Shown: positions 34,948-44,374, counted from the first letter of the stretch. The stretch is DNA of 64,000 bases from JASSUD01 sp031963415 (GCA_031963415.1 JASSUI010000001.1:1736001-1800000), one strand, 5' to 3'. A program made the numbers and translations. The notes: generated by a model from the sequence alone, not told the origin.

Positions 34948-36173
34948 ATAGGAGCCTCCTGATTATCAATAGAAGCGGGAACGACTTCTTCGACAACGAA
35001 GTGTTTACCTTGTGCGGTAATGACCGAAGGGGTAGCCCTTAAAGCAAAGCGTTCCACGAGATCGGGCGTTAAAAGATACACGGGTGCCTCTACTGCATCA
35101 GTGAGTGCTGTATAGTCGTCCCAGCCTTTTTCTCGATCAAATTGCGTAGCAATTAATGTCAGACGTGATACACCAGGTCGTTTTTTCAGCTCCGGTAGCG
35201 TTTGGGTGAGCCAGGTCAATTGCCGCTTATCTAACGGGTCAAACACAATTACGGCTTGCGTAAAAGCTCGTAGCGCCAATGGATTAATCGTGGTACCACG
35301 TTGAATTAAAACGGTGCCATCCGCCCGTCGAACATCGTCTGTTGCGGTAGTGCTTGGATCGATAAAGCGGGTTTGTGTTTTCTTCGCAGGCGGTAAGCGA
35401 TAAAAAGGTCGTTTGCGCCAGAATTGGGTGGCAATCGTTTGTTTTTTCTTTTCCCAATCGATATGGGCAAGACGTTCTTGTAATACTTCAATCAAATCAG
35501 GTTCGCTAATGACTTCGGTAGGGCCTTTGATGCCTTGATCGCCTGTTAACCCTTGCGCTACGCGGCGCATTAGCCACTGAAGATTAGTCATTCCTTGCAC
35601 GCTGGCTAGAATTTGTGGTGCTTGGCCGGATGAGGGCAAATGTTTCAACACCACCATAGTAGGCACCGCTGAGACGTGGTATTTCTTGAACAGCGTGGGA
35701 TCAATCACGATGCTAGGAATAGGCATTTTTTGCGCAGCTAATGCCTGAATGGCTCTGATTCCTTCCCCTAAGTTCATCTCTTTGGGGATACCTCGAAATA
35801 CCACTACCGTGTCAGGTTTCTCAGAAACGCTCTCCAGTAGATCGTTTAATCCCTGTTCTCCCAATGAATAAGAGGCAAAGACAAGCGTCTTGTAGGAAAG
35901 AACATTTCCCTTATTAGGTGATGATTGCTGTATGGCTTGTATGACAGACGATGAAGTTTGTAGTTCGTTAAAAAAACGCTTTGCTTCCTGCTGAGCGGCC
36001 TCCATATGGGCGTTTTGCTGCCAATCGGCTTGTTTTAATTGATGTGCTGTTTCAGCGATACGTTGTCCTTCTTTAATGAGGGCTTCATCTTCTGGTGTTA
36101 ACGGGGAAGAGGCAAAACTGCTTTCTATTGCTATTGCAAGCATTACCGCCACGATCCTCTTAAAACAGTGCAT
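34944..36173 (-). CDS. traW: TrbC-TraW fusion, pilus assembly protein
   Basis: 409 residues from ATG 36173; longer upstream starts overlap the peptidase gene and are not preferred. A signal peptide (MHCFKRIVAVMLAIAIESSF) is followed by a TrbC domain at about residues 85-225 (LVFASYSLGEQGLNDLL, VVVFRGIP, PTLFKKYHVSAVPTMVV). A TraW domain follows at about 225-400 (IQRGTTINPLALRAFTQAVI, VFDPLDKRQLTWL). In F these are two separate periplasmic proteins acting with TraU and TraF in pilus extension. The fusion is as in SXT-type elements. The stop overlaps the next ATG. Confidence 0.9.
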   Translation of the reverse strand: MHCFKRIVAVMLAIAIESSFASSPLTPEDEALIKEGQRIAETAHQLKQADWQQNAHMEAAQQEAKRFFNELQTSSSVIQAIQQSSPNKGNVLSYKTLVFASYSLGEQGLNDLLESVSEKPDTVVVFRGIPKEMNLGEGIRAIQALAAQKMPIPSIVIDPTLFKKYHVSAVPTMVVLKHLPSSGQAPQILASVQGMTNLQWLMRRVAQGLTGDQGIKGPTEVISEPDLIEVLQERLAHIDWEKKKQTIATQFWRKRPFYRLPPAKKTQTRFIDPSTTATDDVRRADGTVLIQRGTTINPLALRAFTQAVIVFDPLDKRQLTWLTQTLPELKKRPGVSRLTLIATQFDREKGWDDYTALTDAVEAPVYLLTPDLVERFALRATPSVITAQGKHFVVEEVVPASIDNQEAPI

Positions 36174-36651
36174 ATGCCCGACCAATAATTTGATCTTCTT
36201 TGACCGCACCCCAATAGCGTGAATCAAAGCTATTAAAGCTTTTACCCATAAACCAATAGTGTCCTTCTTTAAGTACGGTTTTTCCGTAGAAGTGGTTGTC
36301 TGGATAACCTAATTGGTCCGCGAGATATAAGCCTTCACCAACTACCTTGCCGTTGACTGTAATTTTTTGCGTGTGATCAATTTCGACCTTATCGTTTGGT
36401 ATCGCAGTGAGAATTTTGAGCATCTGCTTACCTTGGAAGGAAAAGGCATAAAGGTGGCCGCGCTTTAAATTTTTATCTTTCAAATCAATCAAATAGACCG
36501 AATAACCGGGTAAACATTTTTCTTTTTGCTCATCGACCCCAATACGGTAGCGACTAGCAAACGCATGACCAGCAAGCCATAGCAACGCTAAGATCAACGT
36601 GGCTTGGCACCAAAACCGTGTCCAAGACATTTTTTTGACGAAAAAACTCAC
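36160..36651 (-). CDS. TrhF/TraF-type signal peptidase of the conjugation system
   Basis: 163 residues with one N-terminal membrane segment. KCLPGYSVYLIDLKDK carries the serine region, KQMLKILTAIPND the lysine region, and GKSFNSFDSRYWG is the conserved S26-family box E. Such S26 peptidases process the pilin, or cyclise it in some systems. The start overlaps the trbI stop (ATGA-type) and the end overlaps the traW start by 14 bases, so translation is coupled. Pilin substrate: TraA at 40337. Confidence 0.85.
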   Translation of the reverse strand: MSFFVKKMSWTRFWCQATLILALLWLAGHAFASRYRIGVDEQKEKCLPGYSVYLIDLKDKNLKRGHLYAFSFQGKQMLKILTAIPNDKVEIDHTQKITVNGKVVGEGLYLADQLGYPDNHFYGKTVLKEGHYWFMGKSFNSFDSRYWGAVKEDQIIGRAYALF

Positions 36652-36965
36652 GGTGACATGACCTCTGTACTTAAATAAAGATCGGCAGGCGCACCTAACA
36701 CCGCATTGGCATCGAGAATTAAATAACCGGCCTGTTGTAATGCCAAGAAAGCTTGGCGCGTCTTTGCCATGTGTTGATCTAACTCCGTTTGAGAGGCTTG
36801 CGATGGGGATGAGGCAATGAGGTTAGCGACATCTATCACCACGATAGGAGGAGATCGGTCAAGGCGTGCTTGCAGCGTGGTGAGTTTGAGAAAAAAATAA
36901 GCCTGGCTCAGCCCAACCAATAGGCCCATCATTACCACCAGCACAATCGATTGAATACGGTTCAT
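36648..36965 (-). CDS. trbI: TrbI-like type-F conjugal transfer protein
   Basis: 105 residues with one N-terminal membrane anchor (IQSIVLVVMMGLLVGLSQAY) and a periplasmic part with PPIVVIDVANLIASS. This is the usual size and plan of F-type TrbI, an inner-membrane protein affecting pilus retraction. About 170 bases of non-coding DNA separate it from the end of traC; nothing is recognised there. It overlaps the peptidase gene by four bases. Confidence 0.75.
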   Translation of the reverse strand: MNRIQSIVLVVMMGLLVGLSQAYFFLKLTTLQARLDRSPPIVVIDVANLIASSPSQASQTELDQHMAKTRQAFLALQQAGYLILDANAVLGAPADLYLSTEVMSP

Positions 36966-37134
36966 GCCGTGATGGTAAAACGTCAGGAGTTGAGTTGAGG
37001 TGGCGATAAATGCCCAAATTGAGCAATCAAAGCAGATTGGTTAGTGAGCAGCTTTTTCTTGATAGAGAGGTGCGATTAAACAGTGCCGTCGGTACTGCGC
37101 ATATCGGACTCGAGGCAGTTAAAGTTTCATCCCA

Positions 37135-37605
37135 TTACGCTACTTTTTTGCGCTCATTCAGTACGGCTTCAATCGCCTCTGGTACTGACAATCCCCGCTT
37201 TCTATGCTGCCTAATCGCATGCACATCATCAGGGTGCGTCGAGTAAAGTAGCTTTTGAAAGTCACTGACAATCAACCGTCCCACGCCAATTCCACTTTTA
37301 GATTTAATAAAAATTTCAGAATACGCGCCACCAATCGTATGCACTGTTTTCAACAGATTAAAACCGCCCTCGGAGACGGTGAGGCGGCCACTGCGTTTTA
37401 AAGATTCAATGGTTTCTTCGGTTTGTCCGAGTAAGAACATATTCGCTGAGTTTTCAGCAATAGCGCGACCCACTGGGCTTTCATATAAATCATTGACTGA
37501 TTGGGTCAAGATAATGATGGAGCCACTGTACTTACGGGATTTGCGATAAAAGTGTTCGATAAAGACAGCGATTCGGCTTTTTTTGTTTTCTTGAGACTTA
37601 GACAT
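37135..37605 (-). pseudogene. traC: TraC C-terminal part in a separate frame
   Basis: 156 residues beginning MSKSQENKKSRIAVFIEHFY, then RKYSGSIIILTQSVNDLYES. This continues the ATPase domain (the ILTQ sensor region) directly after the Walker B of the upstream frame. Its ATG 37605 overlaps the preceding stop by eight bases, in the +1 frame. Either an indel has broken traC or the two halves are translated by coupling and assemble. Motifs of the C-terminal half are intact, so decay is not evident. A sequencing or assembly error is also possible. Confidence 0.8.
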
Positions 37606-39607
37606 TCAGTAGATCCCATCCCTCATCAATAAACACAATTTTTTTACGATCACGCTCACCTAAATAGACTTCTCGCTGAATGCGATAAATCAGTTGCATT
37701 AAGATGACCTGGCGTAAATGTTTACGTCCTTGTAGATCATCGAGTTCAAGCACGGTAAAGGGGTTAGTGAAATGAATCGTGTTTGGTCCGCAGACATATC
37801 TGCCGTAACTGCCTTGGCTCGTAAAAGGATAGAGTTGCGTCCCGACATCTTGGATACGTTGATCGCTACCCTCGAGGCAGCGCTTAGCAATATCATCGAC
37901 AGTCATGATGCTGCCTTTTTCCTCCCATAACTCTCTCATTAATTGTTTAAGCTTTGCGCTTTGCCAGTCGTCGAGCGCATCGTCTTCAGAGGCCATCGTA
38001 ATGACGAGGCTGACAACCGCATCTTCTTCATCTTCATAGTCTTGAATCAACTCAAAGGGATTCAAGCAAATATCGCTGCCTTCTCCAAAGTGAATAAAAT
38101 CTCCACCGAGTAATAGACACAGGTTTTCATAAGAGCGCCCCGCATCGATTACCCACACCAGTGCGCCTTCCGAGAGATAGGACACAATCTTGTCATTGGT
38201 CAGAAAAGATTTTCCCGACCCTGATTCAGCGGCAATCACGGCATTCTTATTCGTATCGCTGTCATGTAGAGACAAGCTCATGAGCTGTCCGTTACGAGAG
38301 AGCAACGCAGCATGGAAGGTGCCGGTGCCTTTCCATTCACCAAAAAGGGGAATCACTACCGCCGCGTGCTCTGTCGTCATGGTTTTATAACGGAACAAAT
38401 CACGTATCGCATGGCGATCTGTGCACAAGGGTAGACAATTGATAAACATCGGAAAGCTGATAAATTGATCTTCCATCAGCTCAAAACGGTTTTCTCGCCA
38501 CAGCGCTCGTGCAGCAATCGCCGCGGATTCGACTCTTTCTTGGGTGGGGGCAAAGAGGACAACTGAATAACTGAGCTTAACGGGTCTCGCGCCTTCCTTC
38601 ATCGATTCATACAAGATGTCGAAGCTTTCTTTTTTATCCGCCAACACTGGGACGAATTTAAGGAGCGGCCCATAGGCTTGATTCACGGTAAATTGTCGTT
38701 TGCGCTCTAATGCACCTTTGGTTTTCTCCGTATCGGGAAAGTACAAATTGGTGACGACGAGATAATTTTCTTTGAGGCTTACATTACCTCCGCTTAAGTC
38801 CCCGATATACGTAATGGCATCGCCAAAATAGAAAAGATCGGTGATTTTTTTAGCGGAAAGCACTTTGACGTGGCAGTCGCCTAGTCGTATGCTATTTTTT
38901 TTCACCTCGATGTCGGTGTCATAGTCAAAGACTTGCGCGGCAATCGGTTTATCCGTTTCCCACTGAACCGCCTCATGCCGCCAAGCCGCATTCTCTCCCC
39001 AATTCAGCAGCGTATTCATGATCCGAATGTAGTGTGCGGCTGTGATGGTCTGAGGGCGTAAGCCAATCGTGCGCAATGAAGATTCGACTTTGATTCTTAA
39101 TTGCGCTAATTGCACGCATTCCTCTTGATTCGGCCTATTGCCTTTAATGGAAACTTTGCAAGTGATGAAAAGCTTTAAATCTTGCACCAGACCATTATTG
39201 AAAATCCCTCTAGGGGTATGGGCAAGGAGATGCTTTTGGGTATGCGCTTGTAAAAAAGCGGCACGCTGTTGAATAACCGAATGCAATAAAGGATGCCGAA
39301 AATGATCCCGCAACCCGAACATTTGAGCCATCTGTTGATAAATATCGGGCGAGCGAAATAAGGCAAATTGCAGCAGCGTATGGGCGGGATAAGGTTGATT
39401 GAGAAAGCTATTGACCCGCTCTTGGATTTTTTCATCCGCGCCGACTAAGGGTTCACAGATAAAACCAAAGCCCAGGCTTTGGTCATCCATCAAAAAAACA
39501 TGATCTTCTTCGCAATAAGCTAATACAGGGATAACGCTAGAAGCTCGTTCATATTCAGGTATTAGCGCGTCCTCTGTTTTTCTCTTCAATGTGATGAAGT
39601 CATTCAT
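37598..39607 (-). CDS. traC: TraC, conjugal transfer ATPase, N-terminal and Walker part
   Basis: 669 residues from ATG 39607, overlapping the stop of the DsbC-like gene. An N-terminal TraC domain (VLAYCEEDHVFLMDD, LGFGFICEPLVG) is followed by Walker A (ESGSGKSFLTND, about residue 465) and Walker B (KKIVFIDEGWDLL). It then stops at LNV TAA. F TraC is about 875 residues; the rest is encoded in the +1 frame at 37135-37605. TraC is the cytoplasmic VirB4-type ATPase that powers pilus assembly. Confidence 0.9.
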   Translation of the reverse strand: MNDFITLKRKTEDALIPEYERASSVIPVLAYCEEDHVFLMDDQSLGFGFICEPLVGADEKIQERVNSFLNQPYPAHTLLQFALFRSPDIYQQMAQMFGLRDHFRHPLLHSVIQQRAAFLQAHTQKHLLAHTPRGIFNNGLVQDLKLFITCKVSIKGNRPNQEECVQLAQLRIKVESSLRTIGLRPQTITAAHYIRIMNTLLNWGENAAWRHEAVQWETDKPIAAQVFDYDTDIEVKKNSIRLGDCHVKVLSAKKITDLFYFGDAITYIGDLSGGNVSLKENYLVVTNLYFPDTEKTKGALERKRQFTVNQAYGPLLKFVPVLADKKESFDILYESMKEGARPVKLSYSVVLFAPTQERVESAAIAARALWRENRFELMEDQFISFPMFINCLPLCTDRHAIRDLFRYKTMTTEHAAVVIPLFGEWKGTGTFHAALLSRNGQLMSLSLHDSDTNKNAVIAAESGSGKSFLTNDKIVSYLSEGALVWVIDAGRSYENLCLLLGGDFIHFGEGSDICLNPFELIQDYEDEEDAVVSLVITMASEDDALDDWQSAKLKQLMRELWEEKGSIMTVDDIAKRCLEGSDQRIQDVGTQLYPFTSQGSYGRYVCGPNTIHFTNPFTVLELDDLQGRKHLRQVILMQLIYRIQREVYLGERDRKKIVFIDEGWDLLNV

Positions 39608-40323
39608 GAATTCGCTTCCAACCAAGCTTTCAGATTCAGGGGGCGGCCATAGCTGATTCGACCATTTGGTGCAATCACATAAGGCACGCCTTCAATATTT
39701 ATCAATTGAGCGGCAAGCAGTGTTCGATCATATTGCTCAGTGGAGCAGTCTGATCGCGTGGGGAGCTTGTCTAAGGTTTGATTGGCTAGTGCCTTTAGCG
39801 CTTGTTTTTTATTCTTCGCACACGACATCGTTTTGGCGAGTTGGTTGGACTCTTCACCGAGGACAGGAATCGCCACCAATTTGAATGTGTATTGCTTAAC
39901 CAGTGCTTGAGCGTCGTTCATCAGCGCATGGCAGTAATGGCAACGCGGATCCACAAAAACGACCACTTGCTTAGGGCCAGCACCCAACGAAACTGTGTTT
40001 AACGTGTCGATATCCAATCCCATGCGCTTGAGATCAATACGATCAACGACTTCACGCATCTCCGCTAATGTATCCAGTGGCTTTTTGTACCAAAGATCAT
40101 AGAGCTGTCCGGTAAAGACAAAGCGGCCATTGTCCGATAAGAGTACCGTCTGCCCGTTACTTTGTACCGCACGCATACCTTTGATAGGCAAGGTAACAAT
40201 ATCTTCAATGGGATTAGCCTGAAGATTGATTTTTGCTGCGTCAACGGTATCAAGGGCATGCCCTTGAAGAGGGAAAATAAAGAAGCTAGCGAGAGTGAAC
40301 ATGGTTATCCATTTTTTACGCAT
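39604..40323 (-). CDS. dsbC: DsbC-like thiol:disulfide isomerase of the transfer operon
   Basis: 239 residues with a signal peptide (FIFPLQGHA). A dimerisation-type N-terminal part (IKGMRAVQSNGQTVLLSDNG) precedes a thioredoxin-fold C-terminal domain with CHYC in VVFVDPRCHYCHALMND, and a cis-proline loop (EGVPYVIAPNGR). It probably isomerises disulfides in TraN, TraU and TraH in the periplasm. DsbC genes occupy the same place in SXT-type operons, next to traA and traC. The stop overlaps the traC start. Confidence 0.9.
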   Translation of the reverse strand: MRKKWITMFTLASFFIFPLQGHALDTVDAAKINLQANPIEDIVTLPIKGMRAVQSNGQTVLLSDNGRFVFTGQLYDLWYKKPLDTLAEMREVVDRIDLKRMGLDIDTLNTVSLGAGPKQVVVFVDPRCHYCHALMNDAQALVKQYTFKLVAIPVLGEESNQLAKTMSCAKNKKQALKALANQTLDKLPTRSDCSTEQYDRTLLAAQLINIEGVPYVIAPNGRISYGRPLNLKAWLEANS

Positions 40324-40336
40324 GATGTTGCTCCAC

Positions 40337-40726
40337 TTACATCGTTAATAAACCATTACCAAGCGGAATGAGCGAGGGAGCTAAGGGCAGGATGTGTTCT
40401 GCATACGGTAAAGTCGCTGTCATCAGGGATTCGATAATGTTTGGGGCGTTGTATAAACCGATACTCACGCCAATCATGCCGGCAAAAGTCATCAAACTTT
40501 GTCGAACGATCCCGCCAACGATACCGGCTAACGCAAAAGCGCCTGCCAGCAGGCGTCCTAAGTCTCCTTGCATCCAGTCTTTTGCCGTTGTCCATAATCC
40601 TCCCCATTCTTTGCCGCCTGTTCCTGCTAGCGCTATCTCGGGCATCAAGGCAAAAGCACCGATAGCCAGCATCAGTGCAATAGAAAGAATTTCTTGGCGA
40701 CCGATAATTTTTTGGGGTTTAATCAT
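40337..40726 (-). CDS. traA: TraA, pilin
   Basis: 129 residues from ATG 40726, with GGAG at the end of traV nine bases upstream; an ATG 15 bases earlier overlaps traV. A long leader (SIALMLAIGAFALMPEIALA) ends in ALA-GTGG, a signal peptidase site. The mature part has two hydrophobic helices (RLLAGAFALAGIVGGIVRQS and AGMIGVSIGLY), typical of F-type/SXT pilins. Conjugal pilins form the extracellular pilus. It may be further processed by the S26 peptidase of this operon. Confidence 0.85.
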   Translation of the reverse strand: MIKPQKIIGRQEILSIALMLAIGAFALMPEIALAGTGGKEWGGLWTTAKDWMQGDLGRLLAGAFALAGIVGGIVRQSLMTFAGMIGVSIGLYNAPNIIESLMTATLPYAEHILPLAPSLIPLGNGLLTM

Positions 40727-40727
40727 C

Positions 40728-41288
40728 TTATTTTTCTCCATTGGTTGTCTCTGTTTGAGCAGTTTCAGATTTAGGCCGAGATTTGATGGTTTGTAGGGGT
40801 TTCAATGCGGGGGCAGGATTGATCATCGGGTTGCCTGCCACCCACCGCCGAGGTTCAATTTCGGTATAGAGATAGCCCACGTCGATTAAATCTCCTTGTG
40901 TATCTTCCCAAGGCGCAAACCAAATACGCATGACTTGGGAAGGCGTGCGAAGGGCAGCGGCTTGCATCGGTTGAAATGTGTTCAATGCTTGCGTGATCGT
41001 GGCTTTTTCCGCTTGTGATATTTCTGCCATGACTTCTAAAAAGGGAGAGGTGTGGTAATCTACACAGGCTTTCTTATTGGTTTTATTGGGTGACGGCGTG
41101 GCAGCGGGTTTTACCGTAGTAGGCAGATCTCCACGATTCATTGCCTCATAAACCTTTCGTGCTGACATGCAGCGCACGCCGTGAGGCATACCAGGACAGC
41201 TATAGTCACTTTTGCCAATATTGAGCGATGAACAAGCGGACAACAAGCAGAGCATCGCTATCAGCGGAAAATAGGCGGTTTTTTTCAT
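40728..41288 (-). CDS. traV: TraV, outer-membrane lipoprotein of the transfer channel
   Basis: 186 residues with a lipoprotein signal peptide and lipobox (LLSACSS, Cys at about residue 19). A second cysteine pair (YSCPGMPHGVRCMSARKVYE) is conserved in TraV. TraV anchors the TraK/TraB core complex in the outer membrane. The stop overlaps the ribosome binding region of traA, and the start overlaps the traB stop by four bases. Confidence 0.92.
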   Translation of the reverse strand: MKKTAYFPLIAMLCLLSACSSLNIGKSDYSCPGMPHGVRCMSARKVYEAMNRGDLPTTVKPAATPSPNKTNKKACVDYHTSPFLEVMAEISQAEKATITQALNTFQPMQAAALRTPSQVMRIWFAPWEDTQGDLIDVGYLYTEIEPRRWVAGNPMINPAPALKPLQTIKSRPKSETAQTETTNGEK

Positions 41289-42559
41289 TTTTTTGCCCCT
41301 TTAGACCGAAGCTGTAACGTAACGCCCCGTGTCACAATCAAATCAATCTGGCGGCCTGCATCCACTTCAATGACGGGAAAAATATCTTTCGCCATATCAA
41401 TGTAGAACTGCGCAATTCGATCAAGTGCTTGACTGGCTCCTTTAACGGCAGCCCCTTGAAATAAATCGTTTGAAAATACCGACTGATAAGAAGTTTGATT
41501 GCTTGGGTTGGTGTTAATCGCCGGAATAGGATTGATATCAAACGCTTTAGAAAGGCCACCGAGAAAACCTGCCATCATCGATTTAGCGATAATTTGTCCC
41601 TGTTTGGACACTAAGCGACCTCGCACACCCGCTTTGCCATCTTCCCCAACTGCATAGGCATCGAGCAATGATTCGATCACGCCACCGTCTTCCCGTACGC
41701 AAGATAACGTCTCACTACGTAAGTAAGCGCGTTCTGAACTCAGGTCGCCATAGCCCCCAATCACCACAAAACATTCGCGCACATCTGCTCGAAATTGATT
41801 AGGCAGAATGGCTTCTTTATCGATCCTGAGCGTGGCCGGAAAAGGTTCACGCCGTGCTCCTTGATTGGTCGGTGCATCCATCCCATTAATCAGACTACCC
41901 GTCATCAATGCACCGGCTGGCAGATAAATTTCTTCTTCCTGTGTATCTGTGCTTTCCGTTTTGGCCGATTCAGTGGGTTTTTCCACATGGCTGATAATTT
42001 GAAGATTCGGTTTGACCGTTTCACCTTCGCCACCGTTAAAAGCGGTGTCTTGTTGATGAAGGCGCGTAGGGACTGGCGCGTTTTGAAATAACGTAGCGGG
42101 ATCATCATTATTGTGTTGTTCTGCCTCATCATCCCCCCGGGGCTCGGCCCAGCTTTCTAATGGCGTCGTTTTTTTTATATTTGCTGGGTCTGGTTGACGA
42201 AGTAACGTATTCAGGTCTTGTCGTAGATGGGTGAGTTCCTGATCGACCTTGTTGGATGACGTTGCATCTTGTTTCGTTTGTTCGAGTTCTTTGATGACTT
42301 GCGCTAGCTCTCGCCGTAGTGTTTTATTGTCGTCGGAAACGATTTTGAGATCTGCGCTGAGCGAATCGATACCGATATCTCGGGTATTACGATCTGTTAA
42401 GACATGACGAATCGTGTCTTGTCGGTTGGTTGGCTTATGCGTTTGTCCGCTTTTACCGGAAAATAAACTCACGACCGTAAACAATCCGGCAACCCCAACG
42501 ATGACCACCACGACACGTTTTTTATTGGGATTGAGCTTGTTCCACAGTTTTTGCATCAT
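41285..42559 (-). CDS. traB: TraB, VirB10-like core-complex protein
   Basis: 424 residues from ATG 42559, which overlaps the traK stop; a longer upstream frame would run through traK and is rejected. A membrane anchor (KRVVVVIVGVAGLFTVVSLF, about residues 13-32) is followed by a coiled coil (LRRELAQVIKELEQTK) and a proline/acid-rich region. The VirB10-type beta-barrel domain follows (LPAGALMTGSLINGMDAPTN, FVVIGGYGDLSSERAYLRSE). TraB spans from the inner to the outer membrane and links TraK and TraV. Confidence 0.93.
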   Translation of the reverse strand: MMQKLWNKLNPNKKRVVVVIVGVAGLFTVVSLFSGKSGQTHKPTNRQDTIRHVLTDRNTRDIGIDSLSADLKIVSDDNKTLRRELAQVIKELEQTKQDATSSNKVDQELTHLRQDLNTLLRQPDPANIKKTTPLESWAEPRGDDEAEQHNNDDPATLFQNAPVPTRLHQQDTAFNGGEGETVKPNLQIISHVEKPTESAKTESTDTQEEEIYLPAGALMTGSLINGMDAPTNQGARREPFPATLRIDKEAILPNQFRADVRECFVVIGGYGDLSSERAYLRSETLSCVREDGGVIESLLDAYAVGEDGKAGVRGRLVSKQGQIIAKSMMAGFLGGLSKAFDINPIPAINTNPSNQTSYQSVFSNDLFQGAAVKGASQALDRIAQFYIDMAKDIFPVIEVDAGRQIDLIVTRGVTLQLRSKGAKK

Positions 42560-43452
42560 GGGTGCGCTTCCAATAAGGAGGGGCGTTGGCTTGCTGGCGT
42601 GTAGGCTTGCTTTTGTGATTGCGCCAGATAAATTTCCGTGCGTTGTCCTGGTTGCAGCGCCAAATGAGGCCAGGCGGCTACCGCAACAACGTCCCCTATT
42701 GCGCAAGACGCCTCTTTAAATTCAAGGGGATAACGCGATACGTTGGTTGCGATGCCCACTGTGACAGTTAAATGGTGGCCAACTAGCCTTTGTCCTACCG
42801 AAAAATAGAATGCCATACCAGGTTGGCGGCAAGTGACGGGTAGTGTCTGATGCGTGATGGGTTGCAGCGTGTATCCCTGCGGAATTTTCCCCAAGGCTAA
42901 GTCACGAAACAAAGCGCGGATGGTCTGAACATACGGCTGACTGACTTCCCACCGTTGGGCTTGATAATTGGCATGATTACTTGGTAAGCGCACGCCTGGC
43001 GCGAGTTTTAAAAAAACCTCTCTTGGTGGAATACGACGAGGAATCAGGGTGAGGTTTAGCGCTTGTGATTCGTTTTGATCTTCAGTAATAAAAAGACTGA
43101 CGGGCGCGGCTTCATCAGTCGCTAAATAAATCACGTGATCGCGGACTTCCGTCTTACCTGTAGACGTGGTGGTGACTTTAGGTTGACTAAAAGGCGTCAC
43201 AATCCGATTCAAATGGCCTAAAGCAATCGGTAGGAGTTGATTGACGCCGGGCTCCATCAGTACTGAGGTCGTTTTTTCTAATGATGGGGTTGCTGTTTTT
43301 TTTGTGGTTGCATGGGGCAGGGGAGGGAATGCAGACTGATCTTGCTTCAGCACGCTGAGCGGCACAATCGGCATAGTTATTTCTTCTGCCAAAGCTTGAC
43401 CTAGCGCGAAGACACTGCACAGAACGAATACCGTATTGCGCATCCTACTCAT
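42556..43452 (-). CDS. traK: TraK, secretin-like core-complex protein
   Basis: 298 residues with a signal peptide (ALGQALAEE). A TraK domain contains the phrases IVTPFSQPKVTTT, HVIYLATDEAAPVSLFITED and LNLTLIPRRIPPREV. TraK forms the outer-membrane-associated VirB9-like ring with TraV and TraB. ATG 43452 overlaps the traE stop (ATGA) and the end overlaps traB, so it is tightly coupled in the operon. Confidence 0.92.
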   Translation of the reverse strand: MSRMRNTVFVLCSVFALGQALAEEITMPIVPLSVLKQDQSAFPPLPHATTKKTATPSLEKTTSVLMEPGVNQLLPIALGHLNRIVTPFSQPKVTTTSTGKTEVRDHVIYLATDEAAPVSLFITEDQNESQALNLTLIPRRIPPREVFLKLAPGVRLPSNHANYQAQRWEVSQPYVQTIRALFRDLALGKIPQGYTLQPITHQTLPVTCRQPGMAFYFSVGQRLVGHHLTVTVGIATNVSRYPLEFKEASCAIGDVVAVAAWPHLALQPGQRTEIYLAQSQKQAYTPASQRPSLLEAHP

Positions 43453-44075
43453 TGTTTTTCCTTCTCCTGCGCGGCTCTTTCTTCCTCATGTTGGCGTTGC
43501 GCTAGTACCTTTTGTGTTCTGGGCTGACCGATATAGGTATCGATACGTTCAATTAGCGGCAGATAGTGAGCAATTTTGATCACATACTCATAAGTGCGTT
43601 CACTGCGTTGCTCTTGCGAGGAAGCGCCTTTTTCAAACGAGTAGCCGTAGACGAATACTTTGTCTGAATCGGGTTCGTATTCGACTAAACGCGGCTCAAA
43701 GCGCATCGTGACGCGGTCGTTTTGGATTTGTTTGGCTTGGACTTCTATCGTATCGATCACTTGTTGGTAAATCGTTGGCGAAAGCAATGGCCCGATACGC
43801 TCTTTAATGAAATTCACCGTACTAGGCGTAATATTTCCGGTGAGCTGGGCCAGAAAAAATCCCCACGCCTGTTTATAAGAGGCTGATGCTTGGTGTTTTG
43901 ACACCCACGCTTCTTCCGATAACGTCATCGGCTGAATCGTCACAATCGTTTCTTTGCTAAAGAGTTTGAGTGTCATGAGGCACAACATCGCAATCAACCC
44001 CGCCATAAACAGACGGTTCCATTTGTTCTCTTGTTCCGTCCCTTCCCAGGTTTTTAAAAAATCGCGCAGCTTCAA
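43449..44075 (-). CDS. traE: TraE, VirB8-like inner-membrane protein
   Basis: 208 residues starting at TTG 44075, which overlaps the traL stop (TTGA) and follows GGAG by nine bases. The frame is open further upstream, but that part lies over traL. One membrane segment (WNRLFMAGLIAMLCLMTLKL) is followed by a periplasmic domain (SKHQASASYKQAWGFFLAQL, FEPRLVEYEPDSDKVFVYG) typical of TraE. It belongs to the transfer channel base and pilus assembly. Confidence 0.9.
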   Translation of the reverse strand: MKLRDFLKTWEGTEQENKWNRLFMAGLIAMLCLMTLKLFSKETIVTIQPMTLSEEAWVSKHQASASYKQAWGFFLAQLTGNITPSTVNFIKERIGPLLSPTIYQQVIDTIEVQAKQIQNDRVTMRFEPRLVEYEPDSDKVFVYGYSFEKGASSQEQRSERTYEYVIKIAHYLPLIERIDTYIGQPRTQKVLAQRQHEEERAAQEKEKQ

Positions 44076-44374
44076 GGCCAATATCTCCGAATAAACGGAT
44101 TTTTTAGCGACAGCGGCTTTTTCCTCGTCAACAAGCCAAGATTCATCAAAAACCCGCCCCAATAAAGAAGGTGCAGTAAATAGCCATCTGGGTGGTTATC
44201 CCGAAAGCGCTTATACAGATTGGTGATGAGCAGTCCAATTAAAAGGCAAATAAGCGCCTTGCCCAGCATCATGCCGATGACAAGACCTAATAGCGTGGGA
44301 ACGATCTCATCCAAACTCCACAGTAAGAGGTGAGGAGGATCATCGATACGGCGCGGGATTTGGGTGGGTTTCAT
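44072..44374 (-). CDS. traL: TraL, pilus assembly protein
   Basis: 100 residues from ATG 44374. The upstream in-frame ATG at 44413 would add 13 residues; AAGG lies just before the chosen start. MKPTQIPRRIDDPPHLLLWS is the conserved TraL opening, followed by two membrane segments (VPTLLGLVIGMMLGKALICL, YLLHLLYWGGFLM). It is the first gene of the large operon, 66 nt downstream of a perfect operator palindrome. Confidence 0.9.
   Translation of the reverse strand: MKPTQIPRRIDDPPHLLLWSLDEIVPTLLGLVIGMMLGKALICLLIGLLITNLYKRFRDNHPDGYLLHLLYWGGFLMNLGLLTRKKPLSLKNPFIRRYWP

Noticed and set aside
37590..37615. Programmed +1 frameshift in traC
   Set aside because: The stop context GUC UAA G lacks a good slippery codon or upstream Shine-Dalgarno-like stimulator of the prfB type; coupled reinitiation or an indel fits better.
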